Assembly: GCA_938014245.1 (NCBI GenBank) | Contig: CALLSD010000061.1 | Span: 62,001-126,000 of the forward strand | Direction: 5' to 3' | Origin: an uncultured Actinomyces sp. | GTDB lineage: Bacteria > Actinomycetota > Actinomycetes > Actinomycetales > Actinomycetaceae | DNA length: 64,000 nt | Shown: one piece after another, positions 41,543 through 48,283 of the stretch | Position numbering within the stretch: the first letter of the stretch is position 1 | Layout: every line of letters begins with the position of its first letter | Notes under the pieces: generated by a model | What the model saw: the letters and a program-made list of their open reading frames with translations, nothing else | What the model was told of the DNA's origin: nothing | Databases searched by the model: none | Position numbers and translations under genes: made by a program

Positions 41543-41615
41543 GGGGCTATGGCGCAGTTGGTAGCGCGCTTCCATGGCATGGAAGAGGTCAGGGGTTCGA
41601 ATCCCCTTAGCTCCA
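41543..41615 (+). tRNA. tRNA-Ala (anticodon GGC)
   Basis: A 73-nt cloverleaf. The acceptor stem is GGGGCTA/TAGCTCC with one G-U pair. The D arm holds GCGCAGTTGGTAGCGC, the anticodon stem is CTTCC/GGAAG with loop ATGGCAT, and the T arm is AGGGG-TTCGAAT-CCCCT. Positions 34-36 of the loop read GGC, decoding GCC and GCU alanine codons. The discriminator is A and CCA is not fully encoded (only CA follows). Confidence 0.95.
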
Positions 41616-41623
41616 CAGTCTCC

Positions 41624-41666
41624 GCCACAATCCTGAGGATCTCAGTGATTGTGGCGCTTTTCTTTT
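41624..41666 (+). terminator. Terminator after tRNA-Ala
   Basis: A 14-bp stem made of GCCACAATC-CTGAG and CTCAG-GATTGTGGC with one bulged T, followed by GCTTTTCTTTT. It begins 9 nt after the tRNA. The following 41667-41820 contains no gene I can support. Confidence 0.9.
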
Positions 41667-41820
41667 ATTGTCGCGATGCGCGTGTGAATACGTGCGTGAA
41701 TATACGCGTCCTGGATGAATCCAGAGTTCTTCGGAAAAGGGCATCAGAAAATCTGCTTCCCGAATGAAAACGTATGCAGATTACGATTTGGTGAAGCTTT
41801 GGGGGACAAGTCCCTATTTA

Positions 41821-41848
41821 TTGACGAGATTGTCGCAAATGCTGTACT
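41821..41848 (+). promoter_or_regulatory. Promoter of the AfuABC-like transporter operon
   Basis: TTGACG (41821-41826), a 16-nt spacer and TGTACT (41843-41848) lie about 70 nt before the binding-protein start. No clear palindromic operator was found in the leader, although a LacI gene ends the cluster. Confidence 0.55.
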
Positions 41849-41920
41849 CTCTCCGGTGTGGAAACGTATCCACAACTCCGAACTGTGCATAGACAACATA
41901 TTGCAACGGAAGGCTCAATG

Positions 41921-42970
41921 ATGCGCGCACGCTACGCTGCTCTCCCCGCCGCACTCCTGGCACTTTCTCTCGCCGCCTGCTCTGCCCCCGAAGGCCAGAG
42001 CACCCAGGGAGGCTCCGCCTCGGCAGATACCCTGAACATTGCCTGCTCCCAGCAGGAAGATTTCTGCCAGGCGATCGTCGCCGCCTACACCAGGGAAACC
42101 GGTCAGAAGGCCACCTACGTTCGCCTGGGTGCCGGCGAAGTCCTCGCCCGCCTCGAAACCAACCCCGGTGAATTCGACGTCTGGTCCGGCGGCCAGGCCG
42201 AAAACCACCTCGTCGCCAACGACAAGGGCAAGATCGAAAAGTACGTCTCGAAGAATGCCTCCGCACTGCCCTCGCAGTACAACAACGCCGAAGGCATCTG
42301 GTCCGGCTTCTACACCGACTCCATTGCGTTCTGCTCCAACAAGAAGGAACTCGAACGCATCGGCGCACAGGCTCCCACCTCCTGGCAGGACCTGCTCAAG
42401 CCCGAATTCAAGGGGCGCATTGCCATGCCGCACCCTGCCACCGCAGGCGTTGGCTACATGGCCATGTACACCGTCGCCACCCTGAACAACGGCGACCAGG
42501 AGAAGACCGTTTCCTACTTCAAGGAACTGGTTCCCAACATCATGCAGTTCTCCAAGTCCGCAGCAACCGGTACTGAACAGGCCGGACGCGGTGAAGTGGT
42601 CGTTGCCATCGCTCTCGACTCCGACTGCGAAAAGGCCAACAAGGCCGGATATTCCGACCTGGTCACCACCTACCCCTCGGAAGGCACCGGCTACGAAGTG
42701 GGCGCAGTCTCCGTCCTCGCGGGTGCACGCAACCCCGAAGGCGCCAAGGCCTTCATGGACTGGTTGCTGACCACCAAGGCTCAGGATCTCTACGCGGACG
42801 TCCCCTCCTTCGCAGCACCTACCCTGCCCGACGCCAAGGTCGGTCCGAACGTCCCCAAGCAGGACGTCGTGAAGCACGTGGACTGGGATGTACGCAAGGC
42901 AGCTGACTCTCGCGCCAACTACATCGGCATCTTCGAAAGCCAGATCGCCGGAGCAAGCTCCGCCAAGTGA
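41921..42970 (+). CDS. ABC transporter substrate-binding lipoprotein (AfuA/FbpA type)
   Basis: A 349-residue binding protein. The signal peptide MRARYAALPAALLALSLAAC ends in a lipobox (LAAC), so it is a membrane-anchored lipoprotein needing LspA. The mature part has a family-1 fold: TLNIACSQQEDFCQAIVAAY, GAGEVLARLETNPGEFDVWSGG, GIWSGFYTDSIAFCSNKKEL and LKPEFKGRIAMPHPATAGVG. Relatives bind ferric iron (FbpA) or, for AfuA, sugar phosphates; substrate cannot be decided by eye. GGAAGG lies 7 nt before ATG 41921 (4 nt before ATG 41918). GC at third codon positions is higher than in flanking genes. A 15-bp hairpin separates it from the permease gene. Confidence 0.88.
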   Translation: MRARYAALPAALLALSLAACSAPEGQSTQGGSASADTLNIACSQQEDFCQAIVAAYTRETGQKATYVRLGAGEVLARLETNPGEFDVWSGGQAENHLVANDKGKIEKYVSKNASALPSQYNNAEGIWSGFYTDSIAFCSNKKELERIGAQAPTSWQDLLKPEFKGRIAMPHPATAGVGYMAMYTVATLNNGDQEKTVSYFKELVPNIMQFSKSAATGTEQAGRGEVVVAIALDSDCEKANKAGYSDLVTTYPSEGTGYEVGAVSVLAGARNPEGAKAFMDWLLTTKAQDLYADVPSFAAPTLPDAKVGPNVPKQDVVKHVDWDVRKAADSRANYIGIFESQIAGASSAK

Positions 42971-42973
42971 GAC

Positions 42974-43017
42974 CACGGGGTGCGCGAGAACCCACTGAGG
43001 AACTCGCGCACCCCGTG
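42974..43017 (+). terminator. Intercistronic hairpin between binding protein and permease genes
   Basis: A perfect 15-bp stem (42974-42988 with 43003-43017) with a 14-nt loop, 3 nt after the binding-protein stop. No T-run follows. Such hairpins protect the upstream mRNA segment from 3' decay and reduce readthrough, giving more binding protein than membrane subunits. Confidence 0.75.
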
Positions 43018-43052
43018 TGCGTCTCTCCTGCCGTTTTCATTGGAGACAAGCT

Positions 43053-44741
43053 ATGAGCATTCCACAGCTGCGTAAAGGTCGGCAGCTCGACATCCCCGTC
43101 GCCCTCATCACCACGGTGACCATTATCGGGCTGATTCTCCTCCTGGGAATCCCCGTTGCTAAACTCATCGGTATCGGCGTGTCCGAACGCGGGCTGGCAG
43201 CTATCACCCAATCCTTCGGCGCCAACGTCGACACCCTGGTGAACACCCTGGTGCTGGGACTGTGCGTCGGAATTGTCGGAACCTTCATCGGATTCGTCAC
43301 CGCATTCGCCCAAGTGTTCCTCACCTTCCCCGGGAAGAAGCTCCTGCACTGGGTGACCCTCCTGCCCACGATTTCCCCGCCCTTTGCGACGGCCACCGCC
43401 ATCATCACCCTGTTCGGTAAGCGCGGCATCATCACCTACGGAATCTTCGGCATCGAGAACAACATCTACGGCCTGGTGGGTCTGGTCATTGTGCTCTCCC
43501 TGACCTTCGCGCCCGTGGCCTACCTTAATATCCGCGGCATGATGGAAAACTTCGACAACTCCCTGTTCGAAGCATCCGCCACCCTCGGAGCGCAGCCGCT
43601 GAGTACCCTGGTGAAAGTCACCATCCCCATGGTGGTTCCCGCAATGCTGGCCTCCTTCCTTGCGCTTTTTGTTGAAGGCATCGCTGACCTGGCAAACCCC
43701 CTGGTACTGGGCGGTGACTTCCGAGTCCTGGCCAGTCAGATTTACTTTGCCGTCGCAGGAAGCGGTGACATCGCAAGTGCCGCAGGAATTGCCCTGGTGC
43801 TGCTCCTGCCCGCACTCACGGTGTTCGCCGTTCAGAAATACTGGTCGAACCGTAAGTCTGTGATCACCGTGACCGGTAAGCCCGTGGGCTCCCTCAAAGA
43901 GGTCACTGCGTCCAGCGTCAAGATCCCCATGCTCATCCCCGTCTACGGGTGGATCGTCTTCGTCATCGTCGTCTACATGACGCTCTTCGTGGGGAGCTTC
44001 GTCAAGATCCTCGGCGTTGACAACACCTTCACGATGGAACACTTCTGGTACGTCCAGCGCCTGGGATCCTCCGCAATTGTCACAACGCTGTCGATGACCC
44101 TGGTCGCCGCTCCGATCGCAGCCGTCATGGCGCTGATTATTGCGTGGCTGGTCGTCCGCAAGTTCCCGAAGATCGGTAAAATCTTGGATTTCTGGGGCAT
44201 GCTCGGTATAGCAATCCCCGGCACCGTCCTCGGTCTGGGATTCGCCCTGGCCTACTCCAACCCCACGTGGCTGTTCGGCAAACAGATTCTGCCCACTCTG
44301 GCAGGTGGCTTGGCCGTCGGAAGCGGCGCCATCGCCATCATCCTGGTCTACATTGCGCGCGCCATCCCCACCGGCCAGCAGGCCTGTATTTCCGCGCTCA
44401 AACAGATCAACCCGCAGGTGGAAGAAGCCGCGCGATCCCTGGGAGCCAGCCAGGTGTCTACCCTGGTGAAAGTGACACTTCCGCTGGTGCGTTCCGGCAT
44501 CGTCACCGCCGTCACCTACGGCATCACCAAGTCCATGACCATGATCACCGCGATCATCTTCATTACGACGCCTCAAACCAAGGTGATGACCTCCCAGATC
44601 TTGGACGAGGTTGATGCCGGGCGTTTCGGCCACGCCTTCGCCTACTGCACCTTCCTCATCGGCCTCGTGCTCATCATCTTGATGATCGCCAACCTTCTTA
44701 TTAACCGACTGAATCGCTCCACCAGGACGGTAGTGAAATGA
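43053..44741 (+). CDS. ABC transporter permease with two fused permease domains (AfuB/FbpB type)
   Basis: A 562-residue integral membrane protein with about 12 helices in two halves. Each half has a binding-protein-dependent transport EAA loop: EASATLGAQPLSTLVKVTIP in the first and EAARSLGASQVSTLVKVTLP in the second. This duplicated layout is typical of FbpB/AfuB. The ATG at 43053 has GGAGAC about 7 nt upstream; the frame is open to 43017, but that part overlaps the hairpin. Its stop overlaps the ATPase start (ATGA). GC3 is high, as in the preceding gene. Confidence 0.9.
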   Translation: MSIPQLRKGRQLDIPVALITTVTIIGLILLLGIPVAKLIGIGVSERGLAAITQSFGANVDTLVNTLVLGLCVGIVGTFIGFVTAFAQVFLTFPGKKLLHWVTLLPTISPPFATATAIITLFGKRGIITYGIFGIENNIYGLVGLVIVLSLTFAPVAYLNIRGMMENFDNSLFEASATLGAQPLSTLVKVTIPMVVPAMLASFLALFVEGIADLANPLVLGGDFRVLASQIYFAVAGSGDIASAAGIALVLLLPALTVFAVQKYWSNRKSVITVTGKPVGSLKEVTASSVKIPMLIPVYGWIVFVIVVYMTLFVGSFVKILGVDNTFTMEHFWYVQRLGSSAIVTTLSMTLVAAPIAAVMALIIAWLVVRKFPKIGKILDFWGMLGIAIPGTVLGLGFALAYSNPTWLFGKQILPTLAGGLAVGSGAIAIILVYIARAIPTGQQACISALKQINPQVEEAARSLGASQVSTLVKVTLPLVRSGIVTAVTYGITKSMTMITAIIFITTPQTKVMTSQILDEVDAGRFGHAFAYCTFLIGLVLIILMIANLLINRLNRSTRTVVK

Positions 44742-45871
44742 CGACTGAACACCACACGCAGGCAGGCGCACTCCAGCTGCGCTCTGTCACCAAAATCTAC
44801 GATGCCAAGCAGGGGCAGCACCGAGCTGTTGACAGCATCAACCTCGACATTGAGGCCGGAAAATTCGTGACCTTCCTGGGACCGTCCGGCTGTGGGAAGA
44901 CCACGACCCTGCGTATGATCGCCGGATTTGAGGACGTTACGGAAGGCGAAATCACCCTGGACGGCCAGTCCCTGGTGTCTGTCCCGCCCGAAAAGCGCCC
45001 CATGTCGATGGTGTTCCAGTCCTACGCGCTCTTTCCACACCTGACGGTGAAAGACAACGTGGGATTCGGCCTGAACTACCAGAAGCTCCCCGCCGCAGAA
45101 CGTGAGCAGCGGATCGCTGACGGTCTGGCGCTCATGGGGATCGAACAGTACGCTCACCGCTACCCGCATCAGCTGTCCGGAGGCCAGCAGCAGCGCGTTG
45201 CCCTGGCGCGAGCACTCGTCATGGAACCGAAGATCATCCTCTTCGACGAACCCCTCTCGAACCTGGATGCGCGCCTGCGTCTGCGCATGCGCAGCGAAAT
45301 CCGTGCACTCCAACAGCGTCTGGGACTTACCGCGATCTTCGTGACCCACGACCAGTCCGAGGCTCTCACCATGTCCGACATGATCGTGGTGATGAGCGCG
45401 GGCACCATCGAGCAGGTCGGGGAGCCGCGTGAAATCTACCATCGCCCGGTGAATCGCTTCGTGGCCTCCTTCATGGGAACTGCATCCTTCGTGGCCGGCA
45501 CGGTTAGTGAGGTACGAGGCGACCGCTACCTGGTGGCCACCCCGCTGGGTGATCTGGACACCGCGGGAGTCCCCGGACTTGGTGTTGGCGATCACGTGGA
45601 GTTGGTCGTCCGAGCAGAAAACACCGAGGTCGGCCTGGATGCACCCGGGAACGAGCAGGCAGGGGAGGGCAGCGACGTGGCTCTGGAAGCCACAGTGCGC
45701 TCCGCAGCCTTCGACGGCTCGGTCAACACCTACGTCCTGGACACCGCGGCGGGCACCCTCGAAGGCCGTTCTCACGGCATGAATGAACTTCATACTGCCG
45801 GAGAGAAGGTCACCTGTGTGATCTCGCGCGAGTCCCTGTGGGTGATTCCCGCGGATTCCTCGGAGAAATAA
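44738..45871 (+). CDS. ABC transporter ATP-binding protein (AfuC/FbpC type)
   Basis: A 377-residue ATPase that powers the transporter above. It has Walker A LGPSGCGKTTTLRMIAGFED, Q-loop MVFQSYALFPHLTVKDNVGFG, signature QLSGGQQQRVALARAL and Walker B IILFDEPLSNLDARLR. A C-terminal TOBE-type domain (about residues 245-370, VAGTVSEVRGDRYLVATPLG) is typical of MalK/FbpC-type subunits. The start overlaps the permease stop by 4 nt. The 2H phosphoesterase gene starts 11 nt after its stop. Confidence 0.92.
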   Translation: MTTEHHTQAGALQLRSVTKIYDAKQGQHRAVDSINLDIEAGKFVTFLGPSGCGKTTTLRMIAGFEDVTEGEITLDGQSLVSVPPEKRPMSMVFQSYALFPHLTVKDNVGFGLNYQKLPAAEREQRIADGLALMGIEQYAHRYPHQLSGGQQQRVALARALVMEPKIILFDEPLSNLDARLRLRMRSEIRALQQRLGLTAIFVTHDQSEALTMSDMIVVMSAGTIEQVGEPREIYHRPVNRFVASFMGTASFVAGTVSEVRGDRYLVATPLGDLDTAGVPGLGVGDHVELVVRAENTEVGLDAPGNEQAGEGSDVALEATVRSAAFDGSVNTYVLDTAAGTLEGRSHGMNELHTAGEKVTCVISRESLWVIPADSSEK

Positions 45872-45882
45872 AGGTCGGAACC

Positions 45883-46509
45883 ATGCGACGCTTTTTTGAT
45901 CGTGAGGATACGCGGTGGCGCCGAGGAAATGGTGCGCTCCACTTCTACCTCGCGCCCCCCGAGGATTCCCCCCTGTGGGACTTGGTGCGCGAGGCGGAAA
46001 AACCCCTGTCAGCGCTCCCACAGATCGGTATCCAACCGCCGGAGTGCATCCACGTGACGGTGCAACGCCTCGATCTGTATCGAGACGAGATCAGTGACGC
46101 CCAATGGGAGAAACTGCGCTCGCAGATGGATCGTCGCATGGCGCAGATCGACCCCTTCACGTTGACCTTCGCTCCGCCGGCCGTCCAGGAACGGGCAGTG
46201 GAAGTGATTTCCCCAGAGAACCCCTCATTTACGAGGCTGATCGACGCCGTGCGTGACAGCATCGTTGACGCGGGACTGGGGGAGGCGCTCACGGATCCGC
46301 CGTTTGGCCCCCATTTCAGCCTGGCCTATGCGGTTGCGGGGACGAGTAGCGAAGAGGATCGGGCGCTTGCTGATGCTCTTCATGCTCTGAAAACCGACAA
46401 TTCGATGGAGTGCTCACAGATCGCTCTTGTCGAAGTCGATCAAGACCAAGAGGCCGGTATTTTTTCCTTCCGTCCTCTGTATACTTGGACGGTCGGAACC
46501 CCGCGCTGA
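45883..46509 (+). CDS. 2H phosphoesterase superfamily protein (2'-5' RNA ligase-like)
   Basis: A 208-residue protein with the two His-x-Thr/Ser motifs that define 2H phosphoesterases: His57-x-Thr59 in CIHVTVQRLDLY and His144-x-Ser146 in FGPHFSLAYAV. The superfamily opens 2',3'-cyclic or 1'',2''-cyclic phosphates or joins RNA ends. Both active-site motifs are intact, so an active enzyme is likely. Spacing of only 11 nt from the ATPase gene places it in the transporter operon, so the imported compound could be a cyclic phosphate or nucleotide derivative; this is inference. ATG 45883 was chosen because the earlier frame overlaps the ATPase gene. Confidence 0.82.
   Translation: MRRFFDREDTRWRRGNGALHFYLAPPEDSPLWDLVREAEKPLSALPQIGIQPPECIHVTVQRLDLYRDEISDAQWEKLRSQMDRRMAQIDPFTLTFAPPAVQERAVEVISPENPSFTRLIDAVRDSIVDAGLGEALTDPPFGPHFSLAYAVAGTSSEEDRALADALHALKTDNSMECSQIALVEVDQDQEAGIFSFRPLYTWTVGTPR
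46480..46485 (+). promoter_or_regulatory. Possible -10 element for the LacI gene
   Basis: TATACT lies inside the 3' end of the 2H phosphoesterase gene, about 70 nt before the LacI start. The -35 region is poor (GTATTT at 17 nt), so an internal promoter is only possible. Confidence 0.35.
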
Positions 46510-46553
46510 CGTCGGGGAATACCCACCACTCACTGAAAGACGGATGTTCGAGG

Positions 46554-47564
46554 ATGCCCAGAAAGAAACGAGCCAGCATCATTGATGTGGCTCAAGCAGC
46601 GGGAGTGTCGCAGGCGACTGCCAGCCGCGCACTTTCTGGGCATCCCGCCGTCAGTTCCCAAGCGCGCGTCGCTGTGCGCCAAGCTGCCGCCCGCCTCGGA
46701 TATGTGCGAAACCTCGGTGCTGCTGGGATCGCCAGTTCCACCACCACCACTGTCGGCCTTTTGGTGCGCAACGTTGGACACAGCTTCTATGGGAAAGTTG
46801 CAGAAGAACTCCAAGCCCACACCGACGAACTCGGGTTAGAACTGCTGATTACCGCCGGAGGTGACAGCGAAGAAGGCCAGATGCAGGCCATTAACAACCT
46901 CGTGGGACACGGGGTGGGCGTGGTTATCGTTGCTTCTGGTCGAGTATCGAACGAGGCCATGCAGTATGCGGCTTCCTTCGTCCCGCTCATTACTATCGGC
47001 TGTGGGGAAACCCGCCCTGAATTTGATTCCGTGCGCATCGATCCCGCGTATGAAGCGATGCTGGCGCAAAAAGTTGTGGCCTATGGACACCGGAAAGTTG
47101 CTGTCACCGCCACCAGCCACCCCCTCGCGGCCACCCTGCATGCCCGTACCGCAACCTTCATTACCCAGCTGGTTGTCGACGGCGTCCAGCCACATATCGT
47201 GACGTCGCACAGCGACTACGGTGAGGATCTTTTCGACGGCATTGACCAGGCGATTGATGCCGGGTGTACTGCGGTCATTACGGGAAGTGATCTGATTGCG
47301 GTGAAAATTTTGGAACACTTGGCGTCGCGAGGGATTGCCTGCCCGGAGCAGATGTCGGTGACGGGCTTTGACGCGACCGGTCCGTATTCTTCACCGCTTT
47401 TGAACCTGACGACGGTTGCGCAACCGGTGCGTGAATTGGCGAGGCAGACCGCGCTGCTCGCGCAGGAACGCCTAGCCGGTTCCGAGGCGCGCAACGCCTC
47501 GATCCTGGTGCCCGGAGACTTCATTGAAGGAGGAACTCTGGGGCGCCTTCCTGAGGTCAAATAG
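46554..47564 (+). CDS. LacI-family transcriptional regulator
   Basis: A 336-residue regulator. The N-terminal helix-turn-helix reads ASIIDVAQAAGVSQATASRA followed by LSGHPAVSSQARVAVRQAAARLGYVRN, including the hinge helix region. The effector domain follows (TTVGLLVRNVGHSFYGKVAEEL through GHGVGVVIVASG and MSVTGFDATGPYSSPLLNL), the periplasmic-binding-protein-like fold of LacI regulators. It is encoded 44 nt behind the 2H phosphoesterase gene, so it probably senses a sugar or sugar phosphate and controls the transporter operon. It could also act on the LacI-type site before sucrose phosphorylase. The start has only a GAGG close to the ATG. Confidence 0.88.
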   Translation: MPRKKRASIIDVAQAAGVSQATASRALSGHPAVSSQARVAVRQAAARLGYVRNLGAAGIASSTTTTVGLLVRNVGHSFYGKVAEELQAHTDELGLELLITAGGDSEEGQMQAINNLVGHGVGVVIVASGRVSNEAMQYAASFVPLITIGCGETRPEFDSVRIDPAYEAMLAQKVVAYGHRKVAVTATSHPLAATLHARTATFITQLVVDGVQPHIVTSHSDYGEDLFDGIDQAIDAGCTAVITGSDLIAVKILEHLASRGIACPEQMSVTGFDATGPYSSPLLNLTTVAQPVRELARQTALLAQERLAGSEARNASILVPGDFIEGGTLGRLPEVK

Positions 47565-47587
47565 GGATCTTTTCTCGTGAAAACGGA

Positions 47588-47629
47588 CTGTGGGGGGAGG
47601 GGATCTATAGCTTTCTCCTCCACCCACAG
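47588..47629. terminator. Inverted repeat between the LacI gene and the CBM35 remnant
   Basis: CTGTGGG (47588-47594) pairs with CCCACAG (47623-47629), with a further GGAGG/CCTCC pairing inside. It sits between convergent reading frames and may terminate both. T-runs are weak. Confidence 0.5.
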
Positions 47630-47635
47630 ACGTCG

Positions 47636-48091
47636 CTAGCGAACAATCACTCGATCAATACCAGGAGCCCATGGGGTGTTCCCTGAGATGGTCACAGTAT
47701 TTGTACCGGAGTGGAGTTCGACTGGGATATCAACGGTTCGGACGATTTCCCATCCGCTGGGCTGCCCGTCATTTCCTTTTCCGGAACGTGGAGGTGTCAC
47801 CACAATATTGCGGTCGTTGACGCGTAGCAGGAAAGAGCGAGGATCTTCAGAGAGGTATCCGACTGACAGTGTGTAAATTCCTGCCCGGTCTACCGAGATA
47901 TTCGGAAAAGTGATTGCGCCGTTACTTCCCAGATTTCCTACTTTGCGACAGCCTGAACAGCCGGGGCACGGGGAGATCGATGCCTGCCCGGACGTATGAG
48001 ACAACTCGGCTTCAAATAACGTTCCCGTGTGATCTTCGCAGGGGAGAGGAGTGCGGGAAATATGAATGCTGATACCGCCATGACGAAGCAT
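47636..48091 (-). pseudogene. 3' remnant of a glycoside hydrolase gene with CBM35-like module
   Basis: The 151 residues have no signal peptide and no ribosome site. Residues 1-14 (MLRHGGISIHISRT) resemble the last strand of the C-terminal beta-domain of GH27-type alpha-galactosidases. From residue 25, FEAELSHTSGQASISPCPGCSG, then GCRKVGNLGSNGAITFPNISVDRAGIYTLSVGYL split in two, and SGTNTVTISGNTPWAPGIDRVIV near the end match the CBM35 carbohydrate-binding plan. In the same frame a TAA occurs nine codons upstream of the ATG, and no catalytic domain precedes it. It is therefore best read as the tail of a secreted glycosidase whose 5' part has been deleted. A short expressed protein cannot be excluded. 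Confidence 0.7.
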
Positions 48092-48122
48092 GCGCAGATC
48101 AAGTGAGTCCCGTGAGGTTACT

Positions 48123-48146
48123 CGCTGGATGTTTGATCATCCAGCG
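48123..48146 (+). terminator. Terminator-like hairpin in the gap beside the CBM35 remnant
   Basis: A 9-bp stem (CGCTGGATG/CATCCAGCG) with a 6-nt loop, followed on the plus strand by GATTTTTG. It is oriented to stop plus-strand transcription, although the only plus-strand gene upstream is the LacI gene 560 nt away. It may be a leftover of a deleted gene. Confidence 0.6.
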
Positions 48147-48233
48147 GATTTTTGTATATAGGAAGGGAACTTGAACACGCGCAGGTGATGATAAGAAGTC
48201 ATCTTAGGCAGTAGCGTGTTTGGATAGAGCCGA

Positions 48234-48260
48234 GGGGAGCCGGATTCGATCCGGCTCCCC
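48234..48260 (-). terminator. Hairpin downstream of the OPT transporter gene
   Basis: A perfect 12-bp stem (48234-48245 with 48249-48260) with a 3-nt TCG loop, 23 nt beyond the OPT stop. No T-run follows on the minus strand, so termination could be partial or assisted. Confidence 0.65.
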
Positions 48261-48283
48261 TCCAACTTCAGGCTAAGCGATGC

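Noticed and set aside
41549..41767. 72-codon open frame crossing tRNA-Ala
   Set aside because: It runs through the tRNA and its terminator; a chance frame.
41915..42976. 353-codon open frame on the minus strand
   Set aside because: Antisense to the binding lipoprotein gene, Gly/Val-rich without motifs; same codon-bias explanation.
42819..44771. 650-codon open frame on the minus strand
   Set aside because: It lies entirely opposite the permease gene and has low-complexity Gly/Asp/Glu/His text without domain character. It is a by-product of GC-rich third positions in the real gene.
44642..46021. 459-codon open frame on the minus strand
   Set aside because: Antisense to the ATPase and 2H phosphoesterase genes, which both have clear family motifs; no ribosome site and no recognisable fold.
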